From positions 1-6,826 of the forward strand of contig DXEO01000075.1 in the NCBI GenBank assembly GCA_019114925.1: 6,826 nt of DNA, given 5' to 3'. The translations under genes were made by a program, and so were the position numbers. Positions 1-5,418 of this stretch are shown here, piece after piece (positions within the stretch are counted from its first letter, which is position 1; the number at the start of each line of letters is the position of its first letter). Under the pieces are notes generated by a model, which saw only the letters and a list, made by a program, of their open reading frames with translations, was not told the origin of the DNA and made no database searches. This DNA comes from Candidatus Corynebacterium faecipullorum (lineage in GTDB: Bacteria; Actinomycetota; Actinomycetes; Mycobacteriales; Mycobacteriaceae).

Positions 1-774
1 TTCAAGAGCCTCGATGATAGAGGGCAAACCCTCGGTCAGGGCCACGCGGGTGAGGTTGGACGTACCCGCCATGATCAGGCGATCGGAGGGCTGCTCCACG
101 AGGGTCTCAATAAGCGTCGTCGCCGCCTTGAGGAGGTGGGGGCGGATATCGGCCGGGGAGTCGTCGACAAGCGCGGCCAGCTCCACCGAAGCATCGGTGA
201 GCGTCTTGTCCTCCAGGGCGGTGTTGAGGATATCGCGCAGGCGGTGGGTCTGCTCGGGGTCGATGGCATCATCGAGCTCCACATTGCGCTGATCGACGCG
301 CCCATTATCCGTAATGAGCACCAAGAGCAGACGCACCGGTGATAGTGCGACGACCTCGCAGTGTTTCACGCGGGAGACCTTGAGGTTAGGCATCTGTACG
401 ACAGCCGCTTGCTTAGTTACCTGGGCCAACAGCTGGACAGAGCGGCGCAGCACGTCTTCCAAATCCACGCCGCCCTCGAGGAAGGTGAGCATGGCGCGGC
501 GCTCGGCCTTGGAAAGCGGCTTGACATCGTGCAGCGTATCGACGAACTGGCGGTAGCCCTTCTGCGTGGGCACGCGCCCGGAGCTGGCGTGCTCTTGGGC
601 GATGAGGCCTTCGGCTTCGAGCACGGCCATGTCATTGCGAATCGTCGCCGAGGACACGCCCAGCTGGTAGCGCTCGAGCAGGGCCTTGGAGCCGACGGGC
701 GATTGCGAGGCGATATAGTCCGCGACGATGGCGCGCAGGACCTCTTGGCGGCGGGCATCGGTGGAGCTAGACAT
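1..774 (-). CDS. hrcA: Heat-inducible transcription repressor HrcA (C-terminus cut off by window)
   Basis: HrcA is a cytoplasmic winged-helix repressor that binds CIRCE operators and represses chaperone genes; GroEL is its usual folding partner. The open frame runs from an ATG at 774 to the left edge with no stop, giving 258 residues of a family usually about 340 long, so roughly 80 C-terminal residues are missing. Residues 1-75 form the winged helix: SSATIRNDM (41-49) is the recognition-helix region and SSGRVPT (64-70) precedes a GYRQFVD segment, both typical of HrcA. The family motif GTSNL is at 237-241. The start lies 10 bp after the hemW stop with no strong Shine-Dalgarno, which suggests translation coupled to hemW from a shared transcript. 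No CIRCE (TTAGCACTC-N9-GAGTGCTAA) is visible upstream of hrcA or hemW. dnaJ is expected just beyond the left edge. Confidence 0.96.
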   Translation of the reverse strand, partial: MSSSTDARRQEVLRAIVADYIASQSPVGSKALLERYQLGVSSATIRNDMAVLEAEGLIAQEHASSGRVPTQKGYRQFVDTLHDVKPLSKAERRAMLTFLEGGVDLEDVLRRSVQLLAQVTKQAAVVQMPNLKVSRVKHCEVVALSPVRLLLVLITDNGRVDQRNVELDDAIDPEQTHRLRDILNTALEDKTLTDASVELAALVDDSPADIRPHLLKAATTLIETLVEQPSDRLIMAGTSNLTRVALTEGLPSIIEALE

Positions 775-784
775 GTCTTTAAGG

Positions 785-1930
785 CTATCCGTTCTGGCGG
801 GCGATGTCTTCAGCGACGAGGAGATCGGTGATGATGCCGTCCGCGAGCAGGCGGCCAGCCTTGGTCACGCGGAGGCGGTCGCCGGCGCGCTCGAGCAGGC
901 CGCGAGAGATATAGTCAGCCATGACTGGCTCCGCCGCTGGGGCGAGCCAGGACGCAGGGATGCCCTCGCGCAGGCGCAGCCCCAGCATGATGCGCTCGGT
1001 ATGGCGGTCGGCGGCGCCGAGCTCCTCCCGCTCCTTGATGGGCAGCTCCCCCTCGCCTACCGCCTTGATGTAGGTCCGCGGGTTCTTCACGTTATAGAAG
1101 CGCTCGTTGCCCAAGTGCGAATGCGCGCCCGGGCCCGCGCCCCACCAATTGCCATCCACCCAGTAGATGCGATTGTGCTGGCACTCCCCGCCCGGCTTGG
1201 CCCAGTTGGACACCTCATACCACTCAAAACCTTCGGCCTCGAGCGTGGAGGAAATCATCTCATAGCGCCGGGCCAGCACGTCCTCATCCGGTGCGGGCAG
1301 CAGTCCCTTGGACACTTTGCGGGCCATGCGCGTGCCATCTTCCACGATGAGCGAATACGCGCTGATGTGATCCACCCCAGTCTCCAGGGCGCGCTCCAAG
1401 GTCAGGGCAACGTCCGCATCTTCTTCTGTCGGCGTGCCATAGATCATGTCGAGGTTGACGTGCTCAAAGCCCGCAGCGATGGCTTCGCGCGCGGCATCGA
1501 AGGCGCGGCCTGGCGTGTGGGCTCGCTCCAACACGGCGAGCACCCCCGGGGAGGCGGATTGCATGCCCAGGGAGAGGCGGGTGAAGCCGGCGTCGAGAAG
1601 CCCGGCGAAGTACTCCGGCGAAGTGGATTCCGGGTTGGATTCCGTGGTGACCTCCGCGCCCGGGGCGAGGCCAAAGGTATCGCGGACCTTCGACAAGACA
1701 CGGCCCAGGCCCTCAGCCCCCAGCAGACTCGGCGTGCCGCCACCGATAAAAACCGTTTCGGCTTCGCGGCCCACCTGCGCTGCCGCCATCTCCAGCTCTT
1801 TCTCCAGAGCATCCAAATAATCACTGGTCAGGTCCCCTCCCAGCTCACCCGGGGTATAGGTGTTGAAGTCGCAGTAGCCACACCGCGAAGCGCAGAAGGG
1901 AACGTGAATGTAGAGACCAAAGGGATCCAT
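785..1930 (-). CDS. hemW: Radical SAM heme chaperone HemW (HemN-like, formerly called oxygen-independent coproporphyrinogen III oxidase)
   Basis: HemW is a cytoplasmic radical-SAM protein that binds heme and is thought to hand it to client enzymes. It is often misannotated as the oxidase HemN. The 381-residue product has near-usual length. The cluster-binding motif is C13-x3-C17-x2-C20, followed by D-F. True HemN has a further cysteine two residues after the third; here that place is phenylalanine, which favours HemW. GGGTPS (63-68) is the SAM-binding glycine motif. ESNPES, GMQS and NLDMIYGTP follow in the expected order, and a HemN_C-like winged helix (LRLREGIPASWL...) closes the protein. 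An in-frame TTG at 1939 would add three residues; the ATG at 1930 puts the motif at the usual distance from the N-terminus. Neither start has a clear Shine-Dalgarno. The TAG stop at 785-787 is 10 bp from hrcA, so the two probably form an operon. Confidence 0.95.
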   Translation of the reverse strand: MDPFGLYIHVPFCASRCGYCDFNTYTPGELGGDLTSDYLDALEKELEMAAAQVGREAETVFIGGGTPSLLGAEGLGRVLSKVRDTFGLAPGAEVTTESNPESTSPEYFAGLLDAGFTRLSLGMQSASPGVLAVLERAHTPGRAFDAAREAIAAGFEHVNLDMIYGTPTEEDADVALTLERALETGVDHISAYSLIVEDGTRMARKVSKGLLPAPDEDVLARRYEMISSTLEAEGFEWYEVSNWAKPGGECQHNRIYWVDGNWWGAGPGAHSHLGNERFYNVKNPRTYIKAVGEGELPIKEREELGAADRHTERIMLGLRLREGIPASWLAPAAEPVMADYISRGLLERAGDRLRVTKAGRLLADGIITDLLVAEDIARQNG

Positions 1931-1966
1931 GGGGAACAAAGTAACCGACAGAACCGTTAAAGCGGT

Positions 1967-1972
1967 AGTCTA
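1967..1972 (-). promoter_or_regulatory. Candidate -10 box of the hemW-hrcA promoter
   Basis: Read leftward this is TAGACT, a full match to the corynebacterial TANANT -10 consensus. A start about 7 nt downstream would leave a leader of about 30 nt before the hemW ATG. I see no convincing -35 hexamer. The box shares two bases with the rightward -10 candidate at 1971-1976, so the two promoters would compete for polymerase. This is inference from the motif only. Confidence 0.4.
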
Positions 1973-1976
1973 TAGT
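1971..1976 (+). promoter_or_regulatory. Candidate -10 box of the CNNM operon promoter
   Basis: TATAGT matches the corynebacterial TANANT consensus exactly. The predicted start near 1983 would give a leader of about 90 nt ahead of the GTG at 2073. The -35 is weak: CCGACA at 1945-1950 resembles TTGACA, but at 20 bp it is too far away. It overlaps the leftward hemW -10 candidate by two bases. Confidence 0.4.
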
Positions 1977-1993
1977 GCAGATTTGCTTCCCCG

Positions 1994-2056
1994 ATGCTTA
2001 AAGAAAGGCCTCTTTTAAGTGGAACCTCCGAGTCGATGTCCCCGCCGCCTCCTTAA
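1994..2056 (+). CDS. Possible 20-codon leader peptide ending in four prolines (upstream ORF)
   Basis: An ATG at 1994 opens a 20-codon frame closed by TAA at 2054-2056. The peptide ends S-P-P-P-P (codons CCG CCG CCT CCT at 2042-2053). A second in-frame ATG at 2036 would give a six-residue version, M-S-P-P-P-P. The stop lies 16 nt before the GTG of the downstream CNNM gene, and the proline codons coincide with the 5' arm of the hairpin that holds that gene's ribosome-binding region. Proline runs are known to slow ribosomes, relieved by EF-P, and proline-rich leader peptides are known ahead of enterobacterial Mg2+ transporter genes. Neither ATG has a good Shine-Dalgarno, and the first would lie only about 11 nt from the predicted transcript start, so translation is unproven. 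A chance ORF is a real alternative. Confidence 0.35.
   Translation: MLKERPLLSGTSESMSPPPP
1997..2019 (+). promoter_or_regulatory. Leader hairpin 1 of the CNNM operon
   Basis: CTTAAAGA (1997-2004) pairs with TCTTTTAAG (2011-2019) as 8 bp with one bulged T, around the loop AAGGCC. The 5' arm plus loop (1997-2009) can instead pair with 2047-2057, because GCCTCTTTTAAG (2008-2019) and GCCTCCTTAAG (2047-2057) are near copies. This is a possible switch between two folds. I recognise no known riboswitch class. Confidence 0.4.
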
Positions 2057-2066
2057 GGCGGTGGGG
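2040..2066 (+). promoter_or_regulatory. Hairpin sequestering the ribosome-binding region of the first CNNM gene
   Basis: CCCCGCCGCC (2040-2049) pairs with GGCGGTGGGG (2057-2066) as an uninterrupted 10 bp stem, nine G-C pairs and one G-U, around the 7-nt loop TCCTTAA. The 3' arm holds the only G-rich ribosome-binding candidate, GGTGGGG (2060-2066), 6 nt before the GTG start at 2073. The stem is therefore expected to block initiation unless opened. There is no T-run after it, so it is not an intrinsic terminator. A ribosome translating the proline codons of the upstream ORF would melt this stem. The structure is seen directly; the regulatory role is inferred. Confidence 0.55.
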
Positions 2067-2072
2067 TAAGCC

Positions 2073-3446
2073 GTGTTATCTGCCATCCTGATGATTGTGG
2101 CGGGTTTCGCCGTCATCGCTCTCATTATCGTGGCCAACGCCTACTTCGTGGCGCAGGAATTCGCCTTCATGTCGGTGGACCGCACGCAGCTGCGCCAGCG
2201 CGCCGCGACTGGGGATAAGCCTGCGGAGCGCGCCTTGAAGATCACCCAAAAGACGTCCTTCATGCTCTCCGGCGCGCAGCTGGGTATCACGATTACGGGC
2301 CTGCTCATTGGCTATGTGGCCGAGCCCCTCGTGGGCCAAGGCCTAGGCCAGCTGCTCGGCGGCGTGGGCGTGCCCACGGGCGTGTCCGTTGCCATCGGCA
2401 CGGTAACCGCCCTGGCGGTGTCGACGGTTCTCACGATGCTCTTCGCCGAGCTCTTTCCTAAGAATTACACCATCGCAGCACCCATGAAGTCGGCGTTGTG
2501 GTTGTCCGCATCAACGATGTGGTACCTCAAGCTCTTCGGCTGGATCATCCACTTCTTTGAATACTCTTCCAACGCCCTGCTTAAGATCTTTGGCATCGAG
2601 CCAGTGGAGGACGTCGATTCCTCCGCCACCACCGATGACTTGGAATCCATCGTGGATGCCTCCCACGAGGCGGGCGACCTGGATGAGGACACCTACTTGG
2701 TCCTCGACCGCCTCCTCGACTTCCCCGAGCACGACGTGGAACACGCCATGATTCCGCGCTCGCGCGTGGATGTCATCGAGCCGGAGACCACCATCGGTGA
2801 AGTGCGCGAGCTGATGTCGGAGAACCACACCCGTTACCCCATCATCGACGATGAGCACAATCCCATCGGCGTGGTACACCTCTACGACGTGCTGGGCAGC
2901 GAGCTGCCGCTGGCTACTCCGGCCCGCGAAATCATGAAGACGCCCGTGGTAGTGCCGGAACTCATGCCGCTTCCCGACGTCGTCACGGAGCTTCGCGATG
3001 CCGACGAGAAACTCGCCTGCGTCATCGACGAATACGGCGGCTTCGTCGGCATCGTGACCATGGAGGACTTGGCCGAGGAAATTCTCGGCGATGTCACCGA
3101 CGAGCACGACCTCGAAGAGACCGAGGAAATCACCGAGCAGGACGAAACGCACTGGATCGTCGACGGCGACACACCCATCGACGAAGTCGAGCGCGCCATC
3201 GGCCACGACCTGCCGGAGGGCGATTTCGAAACCGTCGCCGGCCTACTCATCGCCCACTCCGGCACGCTACCGGAGGAGGGCGAAGAACTCTCCATCGAGC
3301 TGGAGGCCGAACCGGAAGATTGGGTCGACGGCGACGAAGCCCCGACCCGCACGCTCAACGTGCGCGTCGAGGAAGTCGACCGCCACGTGCCCTCCGTCCT
3401 GGCACTCGAGCTGGTGGAGGAATTCCCGGAAGGAGAGGATGACTAA
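2073..3446 (+). CDS. CNNM/CorC-type membrane protein (DUF21 + CBS pair + CorC_HlyC), probable divalent cation exporter
   Basis: The 457-residue product belongs to the CNNM/CorC (UPF0053, 'hemolysin-like') family, whose studied members handle Mg2+ at the cytoplasmic membrane. Order of parts: CNNM transmembrane domain at about 3-165, with NAYFVAQEFAFMSVDR after the first segment, GAQLGIT (67-73) and ELFPK (126-130), all family signatures. A linker GDLDEDTYLVLDRLLDF (201-217) follows. The CBS pair is at about 225-340, opening with MIPRSRVDVIEP and closing with DEYGGFVGIVTMED (319-332). The CorC_HlyC domain spans about 360-440, and the tail is acidic. The GTG start is 3 nt after an in-frame TAA (2067-2069); an ATG at 2091 would remove six residues. 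The ribosome-binding region is buried in a hairpin. The gene overlaps the next CNNM gene by one base, so the pair is one operon. A hemolysin function is unlikely. The ion and its direction of transport are inferred. Confidence 0.93.
   Translation: MLSAILMIVAGFAVIALIIVANAYFVAQEFAFMSVDRTQLRQRAATGDKPAERALKITQKTSFMLSGAQLGITITGLLIGYVAEPLVGQGLGQLLGGVGVPTGVSVAIGTVTALAVSTVLTMLFAELFPKNYTIAAPMKSALWLSASTMWYLKLFGWIIHFFEYSSNALLKIFGIEPVEDVDSSATTDDLESIVDASHEAGDLDEDTYLVLDRLLDFPEHDVEHAMIPRSRVDVIEPETTIGEVRELMSENHTRYPIIDDEHNPIGVVHLYDVLGSELPLATPAREIMKTPVVVPELMPLPDVVTELRDADEKLACVIDEYGGFVGIVTMEDLAEEILGDVTDEHDLEETEEITEQDETHWIVDGDTPIDEVERAIGHDLPEGDFETVAGLLIAHSGTLPEEGEELSIELEAEPEDWVDGDEAPTRTLNVRVEEVDRHVPSVLALELVEEFPEGEDD
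3430..3435 (+). promoter_or_regulatory. Shine-Dalgarno site of the second CNNM gene
   Basis: AAGGAG lies inside the last codons of the first CNNM gene, 10 nt before the ATG at 3446. It fixes this start and contrasts with the hairpin-buried site of the first gene. Confidence 0.7.
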
Positions 3447-4513
3447 TGACTGATACCTGGTGGTTCAACCTCCTTATCACTGTTCTCATCATCGCTGCTT
3501 CCGCGTTCTTCGTGGTAATCGAGTTCTCCCTCATGGGCGCGCGCCGCAACCGCTTGGAGGAAACCGCGGAATCCTCGGCGGCCTCGCGCGCGGGCCTGCG
3601 CTCGCTCAATGAGCTGACCATCATGCTGGCCGGCGCACAGCTAGGTATTACCGCCGCGACCTTCGTCCTGGGTGCCGTAACCAAACCCTGGGTCCATCAC
3701 CTGCTGATGAGCCCGCTGGAGGCCCTCGGCCTGCCGCTAGGCGTTGCTGATGTCATTTCCTTCCTGCTGGCCCTTTTCGTGGTGACCTTCCTGCACCTGG
3801 TCATCGGTGAGATGGCGCCGAAGTCCTGGGCCATTGCCCACCCGGAGACCGCGCTGCAGCTGATCGCGGTGCCCGCCCGCGGTTTCATCTGGCTCTTCCG
3901 CCCGCTGCTGATTTGGATCAACAAGATGGCCAACAAGCTGGTGAAGATGACCGGCGAGGAGCCCGTCGACCGCGCTGGTGCGGCTGGCTATGACGCAGAG
4001 ACCCTGCGCCACTTGGTCGAGCACTCGCGCCTGACGGGCACGCTTGACGACGACTCCGCCAACCAGATCACCGGCGTTATCGAGCTGGAAGCCTCCACCG
4101 CGGCCCAGTTGGCCCGCGAGCATGGCTCGGAAATCCTGCCGCTATCCTCCGATGCCACCGTGGCCGAGCTCCACGACCTCGTGGTGCGCAAGTCCATCAT
4201 GCGTGTGCTGGTCTACCCGCGTACCTCACGAATCCCGCGCATCGTCCACGTGCGCGATACCCTGCTCGCGGACCCGGAAACCCCGGTGCTGGACTTCTCT
4301 CGCCCCGCACTGGCGGTGGGCGCCTCCTCCACCGTGCAGAAGACGCTGGACCAGATGCGCGCCCGCAACGAGCAGCTCGTAATGGTGGGCAAGCCCACCA
4401 AGGACAAGACGGTGTGGATCTTGACCTGGGATGACATCATGGGCCAGCTGTGGCCGCAGATTACGGAGCAGCTGGACCAGGCCGCTCCCGCCGCCAAGAA
4501 CCCGGGGGCCTAG
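3446..4513 (+). CDS. Short CNNM/DUF21 paralogue with degenerate CBS region and no CorC_HlyC domain
   Basis: The 355-residue product is a paralogue of the preceding protein. The membrane domain at about 6-160 keeps AASAFFVVIEFSLMGARR, GAQLGIT (63-69) and EMAPK (122-126). A linker-like GTLDDDSANQITGVIELE follows. The region 215-335 looks like a CBS pair by position (STAAQLAREHG..., VWILTWDDIMGQL near the end) but lacks the MxPR and DEYGG signatures of its neighbour. The protein ends where a CorC_HlyC domain would begin. Its ATG shares one base with the TAA of the previous gene (TAATG), and AAGGAG at 3430-3435 with a 10-nt spacer supplies a good Shine-Dalgarno, so expression is coupled but also independently initiated. 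Such long-plus-short CNNM pairs occur in other actinobacteria (from memory Rv1842c-Rv1841c of M. tuberculosis). A heterodimer is a reasonable inference. Confidence 0.92.
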   Translation: MTDTWWFNLLITVLIIAASAFFVVIEFSLMGARRNRLEETAESSAASRAGLRSLNELTIMLAGAQLGITAATFVLGAVTKPWVHHLLMSPLEALGLPLGVADVISFLLALFVVTFLHLVIGEMAPKSWAIAHPETALQLIAVPARGFIWLFRPLLIWINKMANKLVKMTGEEPVDRAGAAGYDAETLRHLVEHSRLTGTLDDDSANQITGVIELEASTAAQLAREHGSEILPLSSDATVAELHDLVVRKSIMRVLVYPRTSRIPRIVHVRDTLLADPETPVLDFSRPALAVGASSTVQKTLDQMRARNEQLVMVGKPTKDKTVWILTWDDIMGQLWPQITEQLDQAAPAAKNPGA

Positions 4514-4529
4514 CGCATACGCGCTAGGC
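4508..4529. other. Perfect 9 bp hairpin spanning the stop codon of the second CNNM gene
   Basis: GCCTAGCGC (4508-4516) and GCGCTAGGC (4521-4529) are perfect inverted repeats around the tetraloop ATAC. The TAG stop (4511-4513) is inside the 5' arm. No T-run follows, so it is not a classical terminator, but it could protect the 3' end of the transcript. Its 3' arm also belongs to the first copy of the tandem repeat array that starts here. Confidence 0.5.
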
Positions 4530-4616
4530 GTGGTACACGAAGTTAGACGGTGGCACAGGAAGCTAAGCGTGGCACGCAAAGTTAAACGTGCCATGTTCAT
4601 CAAGTTAAACGTGCCA
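4521..4616. repeat. Tandem array of five 15-16 bp repeats, period 19-23 bp
   Basis: Copies lie at 4521-4535, 4540-4555, 4560-4574, 4579-4593 and 4602-4616. The last two are identical, AAGTTAAACGTGCCA. The third, AAGCTAAGCGTGGCA, matches them at 12 of 15 positions, and the first (GCGCTAGGCGTGGTA) matches the third at 11 of 15. The copy at 4540 carries one extra G. Cores are separated by only 4, 4, 4 and 8 bp. GTGCCA and GTGGCA alternate among copies, so neighbouring cores also form inverted repeats such as TGGCACG (4571-4577) with CGTGCCA (4587-4593). Period near two helical turns suggests a protein-binding array, for instance the end of a lost insertion sequence or an iteron-like site. No transposase gene is in the window. 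Confidence 0.75.
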
Positions 4617-4626
4617 CGTGAGTAAC

Positions 4627-4669
4627 GAAGAGCGCCGCCGAGAGAGGGAATCTCGGCGGCGCTCTTCTT
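4627..4669. terminator. Bidirectional intrinsic terminator between convergent genes
   Basis: GAAGAGCGCCGCCGAGA (4627-4643) and TCTCGGCGGCGCTCTTC (4651-4667) form a perfect 17 bp stem around the 7-nt loop GAGGGAA. The stem ends in short pyrimidine/T tracts on both sides (CTCTTCTTA rightward, CTCTTCGTTA leftward). It sits between the rightward CNNM operon (stop at 4513) and the leftward gene ending at 4716, so it can stop both transcripts. The T-tracts are short, but the stem is very strong. Confidence 0.85.
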
Positions 4670-4676
4670 AGGTAAT

Positions 4677-4697
4677 CCTTGTGTGTTGGCAACAAGG
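4677..4697. other. Small inverted repeat after the leftward 226-aa gene
   Basis: CCTTGT (4677-4682) and ACAAGG (4692-4697) pair as 6 bp around a 9-nt loop. It sits about 19 bp past the stop of the leftward gene, before the strong terminator. It lacks a T-run and could be chance or an auxiliary 3' hairpin. Confidence 0.25.
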
Positions 4698-4715
4698 AAG
4701 TCTGTAATGCGGCGA

Positions 4716-5396
4716 CTATGCGGTCGTGGCGGCCTTCTTCTGGCGCTTGGCGCGCACACGAGCAACGACGGCGTCGATACGCGCGCGCTCCTCCAAGAAG
4801 GGCGGCGGGTTATGCCCGCGAATGGTGCGCACGTAGGCAGGGTGCGCTTCCACGACGGTGTGGCGCCAGGCCTGCACGGCGATGAGCGAAGATTCACCCG
4901 CGCGCTTGTACAGGTTCGGCAGGGAGACCACATCGAGGTTGCGAGCCACGGCGTCGGTTTGCGCCAGCACGTACTCGACCAATTCGCGCAAGTAGGCGGC
5001 CACCGCGGCGGTGCGCCCGCGCAGGGTTTCTGCCAGCTCCGAAACCACGACGGGCGGGCCGGAGATGGGCAGGCCTTCAGCTAGCGCACGGGCGGTAAGC
5101 TGCTTCGGCTCCTCCACATCATTGTCACCGGAGGAGGCAGCGGAGATGGTGCCGGACTTCAGGCCGGAGACCAGCGCGTGGCGCAGGCCGATGAGCTCGC
5201 CGACACAACGCCCGGAATCCACGCGGGCGTCTTCGACGATATCCCCCAGCTCAGCTAGACAGTCGAGGGCGAGTTCATCGTCCCAGTCCTCGATGGCCTC
5301 GATGAGATGCTCGATGTAGTCAACGACTTCGTCGCCGATGTTATAGATTTCTTGGGTCAGCTCACGGTGGCGCAGCTCGGCTGCGATCTTGTGCAT
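4716..5396 (-). CDS. Conserved-looking hypothetical protein, 226 aa, mostly helical, basic C-terminus
   Basis: I do not recognise this family. The 226-residue product has no signal peptide or membrane segment and is probably cytoplasmic. Residues 1-80 are acidic and helical (ELTQEIYNIGDEVVDYIEHLIEAI, WDDELALDCLAELGDIVEDA). A low-complexity stretch SAASSGDNDVEEPK (about 86-99) divides it from a second helical part (ARALAEGLPISGPP, ELAETLRGRTAAVAAYLRELVEYVLAQTD). The tail is rich in lysine and arginine (VRAKRQKKAATTA). The ATG at 5396 has a good Shine-Dalgarno, GGAAAGGG at 5405-5412. The gene is 125 bp downstream of the acyl-CoA ligase gene on the same strand, with its own candidate promoter region, so it may be co-transcribed or separate. 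Codon use resembles its neighbours, with no sign of transfer. That it is a real gene is well supported; its function is unknown. Confidence 0.85.
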   Translation of the reverse strand: MHKIAAELRHRELTQEIYNIGDEVVDYIEHLIEAIEDWDDELALDCLAELGDIVEDARVDSGRCVGELIGLRHALVSGLKSGTISAASSGDNDVEEPKQLTARALAEGLPISGPPVVVSELAETLRGRTAAVAAYLRELVEYVLAQTDAVARNLDVVSLPNLYKRAGESSLIAVQAWRHTVVEAHPAYVRTIRGHNPPPFLEERARIDAVVARVRAKRQKKAATTA

Positions 5397-5418
5397 AGGC
5401 TGCCCTTTCCGCGAGAAC

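Noticed and set aside
775..784. CIRCE operator near hrcA
   Set aside because: Neither the hemW-hrcA gap nor the 1931-2072 region contains TTAGCACTC or GAGTGCTAA, even loosely; autoregulation through CIRCE is not supported here.
728..1960. 410-codon open frame on the plus strand
   Set aside because: It lies antisense to hemW and runs into hrcA. Its product is Arg/Ala/His-rich with no recognisable motif, while the minus strand encodes clear HemW signatures. It is a codon-bias shadow of high-GC DNA.
2040..2066. Intrinsic terminator
   Set aside because: No T-run follows the stem, and a coding start lies 6 nt later, so sequestration of the ribosome-binding region fits better.
1983..2072. Known metal riboswitch (M-box or yybP-ykoY)
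   Set aside because: The leader is short and I could not find the conserved core elements of either class by eye; it is left as an unclassified leader.
2511..3206. 231-codon open frame on the minus strand
   Set aside because: It is antisense to the CBS and CorC_HlyC part of the first CNNM gene, with repetitive composition and no start-site support.
4521..4616. CRISPR array
   Set aside because: Repeats are 15-16 bp and imperfect, and the gaps are only 4-8 bp; no cas genes are present.
4226..4933. 235-codon open frame on the minus strand across the convergent intergenic region
   Set aside because: It crosses the terminator and overlaps two well-supported genes in other frames, with low-complexity Arg/Ser/Pro composition.
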